Part shown: piece after piece, positions 1 to 8,696 of the stretch
Layout of the letters: each line of letters opens with the position of its first letter
Numbering within the stretch: position 1 is the first letter of the stretch
Assembly: GCA_016705325.1 (NCBI GenBank)
Contig: JADIYJ010000032.1
Coordinates: 1-17,226, forward strand
Reading direction: 5' to 3'
Source of the DNA: Pseudomonadota bacterium
GTDB lineage: Bacteria; Pseudomonadota; Gammaproteobacteria; Steroidobacterales; Steroidobacteraceae
Length of the DNA stretch: 17,226 bases
The notes under the pieces: model-generated
What the model was told of the DNA's origin: nothing
Databases searched by the model: none
Seen by the model: only the letters and a program-made list of their open reading frames with translations
Program-made: the position numbers and the translations under genes

Positions 1-146
1 GACTCAGGCGACATAGGGTGAGCCCAGAACACCAGACGGTTCATGCGCCAGTCCCGGGCGTGCGGCGGAGGGCGGTGAGCTTGCCACCACGCGAGTGCTT
101 CCGTCACTATGCTCGCGAGGCCGCAGCACACCGCTTCCGCTCCAAC

Positions 147-1532
147 ATGCTTGCAAAGAACTCAACGCCGCGCGGCGTCGGCACGCCCGCGGAAGCAGGC
201 GTTCCTCGACGCGAACCCCGACGTCGAGGCGGTGCAGCTGGTGCATCACCGACGCCTGCGGGTGCCGCGGCAAGAACATGGCTACAGGAGGAACTCGCAG
301 GCTGTACGGCAGTGGCCCGCAACGTAGCCGGCTCCATCCTCGGCCTCGACATCACCGGGGAGGACGTCGAGCACACCGCAGTCTGGTCTGGGACGTCGGT
401 GACGCCGACCAGTGCTGCCGACCCGTTGCGGGATCGCTGGCGCGCGTCCCTGGCTCAAGCGGCCGTCGGCACAGGTCCTCGGCACGATGTTCGAACTGGA
501 CGGGCGGCCGTCGGGGCCGATCCGCGCCACGCGCTGGCAGGGTGGTCGCGCGGTGTGAAGACGCTGGACTGACACCGGTAGTCGCCGTCGAACTCGAGTT
601 CTACCTGCTCGGAGCGAGACGCTGGCGGCCGGCTGGTGCCCGCGGCTGGCCTGCTGAGCGGCGAGCGGCGCGGGCGCATCGACGCCTATGCGGCCCTCGG
701 CCGCCTCGACGACATGTCTGTAGATTGTCCGACGATCCCTGTGTACGCGGCCGCGAAGACACTGGGCGGCTGCCGTGGCACGCTGATGTCCGAGTACGCG
801 CCGGGGCGGTTCGAGATCACGCTGGAGCACCGGGCCGACGCGATGCGTGCGGTCGACGAAGCCATCCTGTTCAAGCGTGCCGTCCGCGTGGCGTCGCCGC
901 ATGACATGGGCGCGTGGCGTGTCTCATGGGCCGTTTGCGGAGCGAGCCGGCTCCGGGATGCACCTGCACGCCAGTCTCGCCGACCGCGACGGCGACAATG
1001 CCCTGCGCCGCGGACGATCCCGCCGGCAGTCCGCTGCTGCGCCACGCGATCGGCGGCTTGCGGTCGACGCTGGCGGACTGCATGGCGATCTACGCGCCGA
1101 ACGCCAATTCCTACCGGCGGTTCCGGTCGTAGCGCTATGCACCGGTCGCCGTCACCTGGGGCATCAACAACCGTTCCGTCAGCCTGCGTGCCGGCCGGAC
1201 CACCCGCGAGCCGCACGTCGAGCACCGCGTGGCTGGGGCCGACGCCAACCCCACCTCGTCGCGGCGCTGGTGCCCGGCGGCATGCTGCACGCATCGAGCC
1301 GCTGCGATCCCGGGCCCCCGGTCGGAGCAACGGCTACACGCAGGCACAACAGGGCACGCTGCCCACGCAATGGCACGACGCGCTCGAAGCGGCCGCGTCG
1401 TCGAGGTTCCTGCGCGACACACTCGGCACGGGGTTCCTCGACGTCTTCCTCGCGATCAAGCGCCAGGAAGCGAGAAATTCGCTGCGCCTCGTGAGCGACC
1501 GCGACTACGAGTGGTACCTCGACACGGCGTGA
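147..1532 (+). pseudogene. Glutamine synthetase-family ligase (glutamine or gamma-glutamylputrescine synthetase type), heavily frameshifted
   Basis: ATP-dependent amide ligase of the type I glutamine synthetase fold, which joins ammonia or an amine to glutamate. Piecing three forward frames together gives the family order: an N-terminal beta-grasp segment (FLDANPDVEAVQLV, then GSILGLDITGEDVEHT), the metal-binding VELEFYLL strand, MSEYAPGRFEIT, the AGSGMHLHASLADRDG metal/ATP segment, YAPNANSYRRFRS, WGINNRSVSLR, EHRVAGADANP, and a C-terminus ending DYEWYLDTA. The frame changes many times, and an in-frame TAG at 1130-1132 replaces a residue that is normally coded. The start at ATG 147 is approximate because the N-terminus is also scrambled. 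The divergent motifs resemble the PuuA-like GlnA paralogues used in polyamine or amine catabolism more than GlnA of ammonia assimilation, but the substrate is inferred. Sequencing error is the likely cause of the breaks. Nothing recognisable lies in 1-146. Confidence 0.82.
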
Positions 1533-1789
1533 GGGCGACGCGACATAACCTTTGCCGCCATCGCGCCGGACGCGCGCGGCATGCCCGGTGCAGCATTAAG
1601 TCATGCCGATCGCGACTGGAGTGAGAGCTGAATCAACGTGAGGCCGGGTGGGCGCGCGGAGAATGCGCCGCACGAACGCCGATTGCCCGCCGAGGATCAG
1701 CCTGTGACCCGCATTTCTGCCCGCACGATCGCCCGCAGCGCCGCACTTTCGAGCAGGAGTTCGCGGCCGTGACCATCCACCTGCGCAAG
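1533..1789. other. Gap between the glutamine synthetase-like gene and the hydrolase, no gene recognised
   Basis: These 257 bases hold no reading frame with recognisable protein similarity, no obvious hairpin terminator and no convincing promoter. Because the flanking genes are heavily frameshifted, a small or damaged gene here would be hard to see. Confidence 0.4.
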
Positions 1790-2383
1790 ATGTACGTCGA
1801 CTGCCGTTTCCGGGCAATTGCACCTGCACACGGCGTTTCCCTCGAGCGGCGGCTTCGACGAACTGACACCGCTGCTGTGCGTCACGCCGCCGAGCCAGTC
1901 GGGCCGGGCGTTCCGTCCGCTGCTGCGCGACCTGGGCCGTGACCGCAGCGTCTATGCCCCCGGACCTGCCGGGCTCAGGCGAATCCGACGCGCCCGAGCA
2001 AACGCCGGTCGTGGCGGATCACGCCGCCGCGTTCGCCGACCTGATCGACTCGCTGCGCCTCAAGCAGGTGGACGTGGTCGGGTATCAGGCAGGCGCGCTG
2101 GCAGCCATCGAACTCGCGCTGGCGAGGCCCGAGCAGGTGCGCCGACTGATCCTGATCGGTGTGCCGTCGTCGGACAGCGGTTACCAGGTCGGCGAACGCC
2201 TGCCGCTGCTCAAGCTGCCCGTGATGATCCTGCGCGCCCGGGACGAGTTCTGGGAGTCGACGGGTCGCACCGAGGCGCTGCTGCGCGATGCGCGCCGTGC
2301 CGAGCTTGCCGATCCCACGGGCAACGTGCTCGACGCGGACGCGGAAAATCGTGCGGTACGCGCGCGACTTCTTCGATCGCTAG
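1790..2383 (+). pseudogene. Alpha/beta hydrolase-fold protein, frameshifted and internally shortened
   Basis: Alpha/beta hydrolase-like protein rebuilt from at least three forward frames. It starts MYVDCRF at ATG 1790, continues with HTAFPSSGGFDELTPLLC, then DRSVYAPDLPGSGESD (the strand and loop before the nucleophile region), and VDVVGYQAGALAAIELA at the nucleophile elbow. LARPEQVRRLILIGVP follows, then GERLPLLKLPVMILRARDEFWE, which normally carries the catalytic acid. The C-terminus reads ARDFFDR before TAG 2381-2383. The elbow is GYQAG instead of GxSxG, so the Ser nucleophile is replaced by Gln. About 197 codons are present, short for the family. The lid/cap region expected between VPSSDSGYQ and VGERLP (near 2187) is missing while the frame is kept. 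Substrate unknown. It may simply follow the glutamine synthetase-like gene; no promoter is evident. Confidence 0.7.
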
Positions 2384-2438
2384 CGCTGTCGGTTCACGGT
2401 GAGCGCGTGAGCGGCGTCACGCGCGGCGCCGGCAGGCG

Positions 2439-2471
2439 CACGGCACACGGCACACGGCACACGGCACACGG
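2439..2471. repeat. Short tandem repeat, unit CACACGG, about 4.7 copies
   Basis: A partial copy (CACGG, 2439-2443) is followed by four perfect CACACGG copies at 2444-2450, 2451-2457, 2458-2464 and 2465-2471. The array ends exactly at the base before the reverse-strand stop codon of the MacB-like permease (2472-2474). It lies in the short convergent gap between the hydrolase and the efflux operon. It shows no inverted symmetry and no spacers, so it is neither a terminator nor a CRISPR. The copy number is likely to vary by slippage. Confidence 0.9.
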
Positions 2472-3412
2472 TCATTCGTGTCGCAGCGCGTCGATCGGAT
2501 TGAGTTGCGCCGCCTGGCGTGCCGGGAAGTAGCCGAAGATCACGCCGATCAGCGCCGAAAAAACGAAGGCGACGGCGTTGATGCGGACGTCGAACAGGAA
2601 CGGCACCTGCAGCATCGGCGCCAGCGCCCAGCTGGCGACCAGGGCCAGCAGCAGGCCGACGACTCCGCCGAGGCAGGCCAGCACGGTGGCTTCCACCAGG
2701 AACTGCAGCAGCACCTCCCGTCCGACCGCGCCGATGGCGAGGCGAATGCCGATCTCGCGCGTGCGCTCGGTCACGGACACCAGCATGATGTTCATGATGC
2801 CGATGCCGCCGACGAGCAGGCTGACCGCGGCGACGGCACCCAGCAGCGAGGTGAGGATGCGCGTGGTGCCCTGCAGCGTCTGCGGGATCTGCGCGGTGTC
2901 GAAGATGTTGAAGTCGTCCTGCTTCGCGCCGCGGATGTTGCGGCGCTCACGCAGCAACGACTGGATCGAGGCTGTCACGGCCGCCATGTCGTAGGCCGGG
3001 TCGGAGGCCGTCTCCCATTGCTGTGCCGTGAAATAGTCGGACGTCGTGCCGTTCACGGTCGTCGACCAGTTGGCGGCATTGCGCACGGCCGTACCCGACG
3101 ACTGCGAGAGGGGCGCGACCACGACGACGCCCGCGACCTGGTCGCGGATGGCCGCGACGTCGTCCATGTCGAAGTCCGCGGGCGCCGGACCACCGCCGCC
3201 GCGACCGAAACCCTGCCCCGGGCGGATCTGCAGGATGTTCACGCCGAGCCCGGAGATCTGCTCGCGCACCGCCGCCGTCGCGCCGTTGCCGAGCGTCACC
3301 ATGGTGACGACGGCTGCGACGCCGATCACGATGCCGAGCACGGTCAGGAACGAGCGCAAGACGTGACGCCGGATTTCCCGCAGGGCGAGGACCAGCGTGG
3401 GGCCGAGCATGC

Positions 3413-3416
<4 letters not shown>
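2472..3416 (-). CDS. MacB-like ABC transporter permease, with a shortened periplasmic domain
   Basis: Inner-membrane permease half of a MacAB-type tripartite exporter. Residues 21-42 form the first membrane helix (FLTVLGIVIGVAAVVTMVTL). A MacB_PCD periplasmic region (about 50-180) follows, including GLGVNILQIRPGQGFGRGGG. The C-terminal FtsX domain holds three helices near 191-213, 243-266 and 282-300, with the conserved SVTERTREIGIRLAIGA loop after the first of these, and the end reads NPIDALRHE. At 314 residues it is shorter than the usual roughly 400. The periplasmic domain jumps from DYFTAQQWETASD to AYDMAAVTASIQSLLRERR near residue 138 (about 3000-3005) without a frame change, so roughly 80 residues seem to be absent. 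The ATG (3416-3414) overlaps the ATPase stop by four bases (ATGA), implying translational coupling. The ATPase is a separate gene, not fused as in E. coli MacB. Confidence 0.9.
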
Positions 3417-4130
<714 letters not shown>

Positions 4131-4131
<1 letters not shown>

Positions 4132-5472
4132 CACCCACTCTTGTCCCCCAGCGCGAGCTTGCCCGTGATCACTGCCGTCCCTTCGTGCAACGAGTCCCCG
4201 GTGACCTCCGTCAGCGTGCCCGTTGGTGTCGCCCGTCGTGACTGCCACGGCCTCCGGCTCGCTCGCGCATTGAGAACGTAGACTCTCTGCGCGCCGCCAC
4301 GCCCGATCTTGACCTCGCGAGTCTTGGCACCTGCGGTTCCACGCGGCGGACCCGGCATCAATACCTTGGTGACACCGCTGCGCTCGCCACCGGCCGCGCT
4401 GGCATCGGGCGAGAAGCGCAGTGCCGCGTTGGGCACCAGCAGTACGCCGCGCTTCTCGCTCGTGACGATTTCCGCCGTGGCCGTCATGCCTGGGCGAAGC
4501 GTCGAATCGGAGTTGTCCACCGTGAGCACGGCGGTGTACGCAACCACCGTGTTGGACGCAGTGCTCGACGTCGTCGAACCGGTGCCGGCGTTGGCACCGA
4601 CATCCACGCGCTCGACCTGGGCCGGGAACGTGCGGCCAGGGAATGCATCGACCTGGAAAGTGGCCGGCTGCCCGGCGGCACCTGTCCCACGTCGGCTTCG
4701 TCCACCTTGACCTCCAGCCGCATCGCGCTCAGGTCCTCGGCGATCAGGAACAGCACCGGTGCGTTGAAGGAGGCGGCCACGGTCTGGCCGGGATCGATCT
4801 CGCGTGAGAGCACGACTCCCGTCACGGGCGAGAGGATGAGCGCCTTGGAAAACTGCGTCTGGTCGGACGACAGCTGCGCTCGCGCCTGCGCCACGCCGGC
4901 CTCCGCGGTGCGCACCCCTGCGACTGCCCGTGCGTACTCGGCCCTGGCCGTGTCGAGTTCCGCGGCCGAGGGCACCTTTGCCGCCGAGAGCGCGTGCACT
5001 TCGTGGAAGCGCGCCAGCGCCGCCGCGTCTGCTGCGCCGTGGCTCCGGCCTGCGCGACGCCGGCGATGGCCGACCGCAGCGACGCCCGGCTCTGCGCGAT
5101 GGAGTCCTGCAACCGCGCAGTGTCGATCCGCGCCAGGACCTGTCCGCGCGCTACCCGGTCGTTGTTATCCACGTTCACTTCGGTCACGAGACCTGAAAGT
5201 TCCGAGCCCACCTCGACTTCGTTCGTTGGCTGCAGGTTGCCGGTGGCCGACACCGTGACGCGCAGGTCGCCGCGTTGCACGGGTGTGGTTGCGTAGTTCG
5301 GCTGGTCGTTGCCGCGTCCCATGAAATACAGGGCGGCGAGACCTGCCAGCAGCAACAGCGCGGCGACGGGCGCGAACCTGCGCAGCTGCCGCATGCGCTC
5401 CGAGGACGGCTGCCGGCCGAGGAATTCATCGAGCGTCGAACGCTCCGGACTCGTGCTTGCCTGCGGTTCCAT
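4131..5472 (-). pseudogene. MacA/HlyD-family periplasmic adaptor of the efflux pump, frameshifted
   Basis: Membrane-fusion protein linking the MacB-like transporter to the outer-membrane channel. It begins MEPQASTSPERSTLDEF at 5472, with an N-terminal membrane anchor PVAALLLLAGLAALYFMG. The barrel-sandwich half QRGDLRVTVSATGNLQPTNEVEVGSE comes next, with VARGQVLARID, a coiled-coil hairpin (RAEYARAVAGVRTAEAG, VAQARAQLSSDQTQF), then ILSPVTGVVLSREIDPGQTV. The beta-barrel part STLRPGMTATAEIVTSEKRG leads to a C-terminus with GTLTEVTGDSLHEGTAVITG. The frame switches near 5030, 4610-4690, 4265 and 4215, but similarity continues across each switch. Rebuilt, it gives about 440 residues, normal for the family. 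A ribosome site (GAAGGA, 5482-5477) lies over the stop of the channel gene, four bases before ATG. Its own stop overlaps the ATPase start. Confidence 0.88.
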
Positions 5473-5476
5473 TGGA

Positions 5477-5482
5477 TCCTTC
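5477..5482 (-). promoter_or_regulatory. Ribosome binding site of the MacA-like adaptor gene
   Basis: Read on the minus strand, GAAGGATCC sits just before ATG 5472. The GAAGGA core is four bases upstream and overlaps the stop codon (5483-5481) of the outer-membrane channel gene. This supports the chosen start and suggests the adaptor is translated by ribosomes finishing the upstream gene. Confidence 0.65.
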
Positions 5483-6906
5483 ACGGAAAGGTAGACGTCA
5501 AAGAACGCGGAGCGGGCGCGCGCTCCCAGCCGCCGCCGAGCGCTTTGTAAAGTTGCACCGCCGCCGCTGCGCGGTCGGCGTGGGCGGCCGCGCGGCTGGT
5601 CTCGGTCGTGAGCAGGCTGCGCTCCGAATCGAGCAGACTGTTGAAATCGATGATGCCGGCCTGGTACTGGCTGCGCGCCAGGACGGTCGCGTTGCGTGCG
5701 GCCTCCTCGGCGATGGCGAGTTCCCTCTCGCGCTGCTCCGTCACCGAGATCGCGATCAGCGCGTTCTCGGACTCTTCGAGCGCCACGAGCACCGTGTCGC
5801 GGTATACGGCTAGCGCCTGGATCGCCGCCGCCCGCTGTTGCTCCACGGCCGCGCGCAGTCGGCCACCCTGGAAGATCGGCGCGGTGAGTCCCGCGGCGAG
5901 GCTGCCGAACGACGCGTTCGTCAGATCGCCCCAGTTCGACGTGTTGCCGCTGATGGAGCCTGCGAGTCCCAGCGAGGGATACAGGTCGGCCTCGCGCACA
6001 CCGATGCGGGCGGTCTCGGCGATCAGCGTGCGTTCGGCGGCGGTCACGTCCGGACGCCGCCGCAGCATTTCGGCCGGGACCGAAACCTCGCCTGCGACGG
6101 CCATCGGGATCGGGGTTACCGGCGCGAACAGCGCGTCGACGGCTCCTGGCGCGGAGCCGGTCAGCACCGAGAGCCGGTTCAGCGCGGACGACAGCGCCTG
6201 CTCGCGCAGCGGGACCGTCGCGGCCGTCTGCGCGCGGAGCTGACGCGACTGCTCGAGATCGAGCGCGCCGACCAGCCCGGCCTGCACGCGCCATTGCACG
6301 ATCTGCAGCGTCTCGTCCTGGGAGCCCAGGTTCGCACGCGCGATCGCCAGCTGGCGTTGCGCCAGCCGGGCAGCCACGTAGTTGAGCGCGACCTCGGCGG
6401 CGATCGTGAGCTGCGTCGAGTGCAGGTTCGCCTCGACCGCCGCGAGGTCGGCCGTGGATGCCTGCACCGCTCTGCGTTGTCCACCGAACAGATCGAGTTC
6501 ATAGCGGGCATCGAGCCGGCGTCGTAGGTCGTTCGGTCCGGTATCTGCGCTTCCGGCCCAACGCCCGCGAGTCGCGACGCCGAGGTGCCGAAATCGAGCG
6601 TCGGCCACGATCCCCGAGCGAGTGCTCTTGAGCGCGGCACCGGGCTTGCCGCACTCGCGCGCCGGCCGCATCGATGTTCGAAATTGGCGGCCAGCGCCTG
6701 CTCGACGAGATGGCAAGTACCGGATCGTCGAAGGTGTCCCACCAGTTCGCGAGATCAGCGGCGTGCGCGGCCTGCGACGCCGATGACGACTGGAAGCGGG
6801 CGGGCACCCCGAGCGATTCCGGGGACGGCGTCCTCGGCTCCGGGCCGACCGTACATCCCGCGCTCGCCAGGACCGAGAGCAGCAGCAGGGGCAGGCGTGA
6901 ATTCAA
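5481..6906 (-). pseudogene. Outer-membrane efflux lipoprotein (TolC/NodT family), frameshifted in its first third
   Basis: Outer-membrane channel of the tripartite exporter. The N-terminus NSRLPLLLLSVLASAGC is a lipoprotein signal peptide with a lipobox, followed by TVGPEPRTP and LANWWDTFDDPVL, a typical start for NodT-type channels. From about 6525 downward the frame is clean: ARYELDLFGGQRRAV, LNYVAARLAQRQLAIA, QVEAGL-like VQAGLVGALDLEQSR, VPAEMLRRRPDVTAAER, ADLYPSLGLAGS, GLTAPIFQGGRLRAAVEQ, and a C-terminus YKALGGGWERAP with stop 5483-5481. Several frame changes occur between about 6500 and 6730. The start is taken as TTG at 6906-6904 because no ATG fits just before the signal peptide; a miscalled base could hide one. 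Rebuilt length is about 475 residues, normal for the family. It is the first gene of the pump operon. Confidence 0.87.
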
Positions 6907-7159
6907 GGTCGTTCCAGGCGAGGCAGCGTGAGTCGAGCACCGGCGCGGTGAGTACAGTACAAGAAGCCTTGGTCGAATGCGGCGCGACGTTGCCCGGCCT
7001 GCTCGCCCGTGGATGCCCAACATGGACCCATGCACGGCCACGCAAGTTCCCGTCGTGCGAGCACTCCCCGGAGTGGCGGGAGCGACGCGATGCGCGAGCA
7101 GTCGCACGACCCTGCAGCGAGCCGTAACATGCGGGCGTCCCGGCAGTCCGAGTGACCCC
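6907..7159. other. Divergent control region between the efflux operon and yedI
   Basis: These 253 bases separate two divergent starts and must carry the promoters of both the efflux operon (leftward) and yedI (rightward). I find no textbook -35/-10 pair. A short odd-centred dyad, GTAC-A-GTAC, at 6952-6960 lies about 45 bases before the channel start and could be an operator half or chance. No gene is recognised. Confidence 0.5.
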
Positions 7160-8104
7160 ATGGCAGTCGCCAGCCTTCTTGCCCTGCTCGATGACATCGC
7201 CAGCGTGCTGGACGATGTCTCGGTCCTGACCAAAGTTGCGGCGAAAAAGACCGCGGGGGTCCTGGGCGACGATCTTGCGCTCAACGCGCAGCAGGCCGCC
7301 GGGGTCAGGGCGAACCGCGAACTGCCCGTGGTGTGGGCAGTCGCGAAGGGTTCGCTCGTCAACAAGGCGATCCTCGTGCCGGCGGCGCTCGCGATCAGCG
7401 CCATCGCGCCGTGGGCGATCGTGCCGCTGCTCATGGCCGGCGGCCTGTTCCTGTGTTTCGAGGGCTTCGAGAAGATCTGGCACCTGCTGGCGCACCGCGC
7501 GCAAGTGGACGAACATCGCCAGGAACTGCACGAAGCCATCGTGGATCCCGCGGTCGACCTGCGCGCAGTCGAGAAGGACAAGATCAAGGGCGCCATCCGC
7601 ACCGACTTCATCCTTTCCGCCGAGATCATCGTCATCGCGCTCGGTATCGTGGGCGCGGCCACTTTTGCCGTGCGTGTCGCGGTGCTGGTCGGTATCGCGC
7701 TGCTGATGACCGTGGGTGTCTACGGTCTCGTCGCGGGCATCGTGAAGATCGACGATGCCGGTCTCTACCTCGTCCAGCGCGAAGGTGATGGCGTGCTGAC
7801 GAAGCTGCAGCGCCTGTCCGGGCGCGGTCTGCTTGCCTTCGCGCCGTGGCTGATGAAGCTGCTGTCGGTCCTCGGCACGGCGGCGATGTTTCTGGTCGGT
7901 GGCGGCATCCTTGCGCACGGCATGCCGTGGCTCGAACACGGCATCAAGGGCGTCGCCGCGCAAGTCGCCGGCGTGAACGGCGTCGGATCTGCCCTGTCGG
8001 CACTGACGCCGGTGCTGGCCAGCCTGCTCGTCGGGCTCGTCGCCGGTGCGATTGCCATGGCGCTCATGGGCCTGGCGCAGCAAGCGCGACAGGCCCTGCG
8101 CTAG
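7160..8104 (+). CDS. yedI: DUF808 family inner-membrane protein (YedI-like)
   Basis: Multi-pass inner-membrane protein of the DUF808/YedI family; the molecular role is not established. The 314 residues match the usual length (about 300). The family signature runs throughout: SLLALLDDIASVLDDVSVLT, then KKTAGVLGDDLALNAQQ, GVRANRELPVVWAVAKGS, NKAILVPAALAISAIAPWAI, GGLFLCFEGFEKIWHLL, EKDKIKGAIRTDFILSAEI, VGVYGLVAGIVKIDDAGLYL, and APWLMKLLSVLGTAAMFLVGG. Hydrophobic segments cluster near residues 70-100, 150-200 and 230-310. ATG 7160 gives the N-terminus expected from E. coli YedI (MA-SLL-LLDDIA), although no clear ribosome site precedes it. The frame is intact and codon use is GC-rich at third positions. 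It is transcribed divergently from the efflux operon and converges on the next gene. Confidence 0.95.
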   Translation: MAVASLLALLDDIASVLDDVSVLTKVAAKKTAGVLGDDLALNAQQAAGVRANRELPVVWAVAKGSLVNKAILVPAALAISAIAPWAIVPLLMAGGLFLCFEGFEKIWHLLAHRAQVDEHRQELHEAIVDPAVDLRAVEKDKIKGAIRTDFILSAEIIVIALGIVGAATFAVRVAVLVGIALLMTVGVYGLVAGIVKIDDAGLYLVQREGDGVLTKLQRLSGRGLLAFAPWLMKLLSVLGTAAMFLVGGGILAHGMPWLEHGIKGVAAQVAGVNGVGSALSALTPVLASLLVGLVAGAIAMALMGLAQQARQALR

Positions 8105-8192
8105 GGAAGCCCTGCACAGGTCTGCATGAGGCGCGTCACTCGCGCGCAGGCGCAGCACGAGGCGCGAGCCGCCGCCCCACCGTCGTTCTATG

Positions 8193-8621
8193 CTACGAGG
8201 CGCGGCGCCAGACGAAAGCGCAAAGGAGGCCGACCGAGATCGCTGCGACCAGCGCCTCGATGGCCATCACGACGCCGGCGGCCCGCAGGGTGGGCAGTCG
8301 GAGCGACAGCAGCAGCAAGGCCGGCAAGGCTGCGGCAAACCAGAGCAGCAGTCCGTAGCTGGCGCCGACCACGAACCAGGGCCAGTTGGCGAACGCGACC
8401 AGGCCCCAGCCCAGCCAGAACAGGAGACCCGCGGCTGCCCCACACAGACCGTATACGACGGCCGTGTGCAGGACGCGCCACGCGGTGTCGGGACGCCAGC
8501 CCGCGGCACTCAGTTCGGCTCGCCGTGCAAGGAGCGACGCCGAGACGAGGCCGGCCCAGAGCGTGCCGGCGAGCCCGCCCGCGAAACCGGCGAGCACGGT
8601 CATGATCAATTCGATGCGCAA
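8193..8621 (-). CDS. Small multi-pass membrane protein of unknown function
   Basis: A 142-residue hydrophobic protein I cannot assign to a named family. About four membrane segments are visible: MTVLAGFAGGLAGTLWAGL (about 7-25), VVYGLCGAAAGLLFWLGWGL (about 55-74), FVVGASYGLLLWFAAALPAL (about 83-102) and VVMAIEALVAAISVGLLCAF (about 117-136). The end WRRAS is basic and probably cytoplasmic. Reasons to think it real are the regular helix pattern, the Arg-rich loops, and a position that fills the space between two real genes. The start could be TTG 8621 (used here) or ATG 8603; neither has a clear ribosome site. It is divergent from ilvA and convergent with yedI. Confidence 0.65.
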   Translation of the reverse strand: MRIELIMTVLAGFAGGLAGTLWAGLVSASLLARRAELSAAGWRPDTAWRVLHTAVVYGLCGAAAGLLFWLGWGLVAFANWPWFVVGASYGLLLWFAAALPALLLLSLRLPTLRAAGVVMAIEALVAAISVGLLCAFVWRRAS

Positions 8622-8678
8622 GACGGGTTCGCCATTGGTGCAGGGTGCGGGTTCCGGAAGCGAAGGATGTTAACGTAC

Positions 8679-8688
8679 GAGGTGATCC
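8679..8688 (+). promoter_or_regulatory. Extended Shine-Dalgarno-like sequence before ilvA
   Basis: GAGGTGATCC matches ten consecutive bases of the complement of the usual 16S rRNA 3' end. It lies eight bases before ATG 8697, although its GAGG core is 14 bases away. That is long for a ribosome site, so it supports start 8697 only moderately. ATG 8667 has its own GGAAG (8656-8660) at six bases. Confidence 0.4.
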
Positions 8689-8696
8689 TGCGAGCC

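Noticed and set aside
1130..1132. In-frame TAG in the glutamine synthetase-like gene as a recoded amber codon
   Set aside because: The gene has many other breaks that recoding cannot explain, so a miscalled base is simpler.
2439..2471. Tandem repeat as a CRISPR or a transcription terminator
   Set aside because: The units are 7 bp with no spacers and no inverted symmetry or T-run.
6755..8158. Minus-strand open frame of 467 codons opposite yedI
   Set aside because: yedI matches its family over the full length. The antisense product is a charged low-complexity chain with no motif.
8190..8666. Long N-terminal extension of the ilvA frame
   Set aside because: The frame is open upstream, but that part is antisense to the small membrane protein, Gln/Arg-rich and unlike any IlvA N-terminus.
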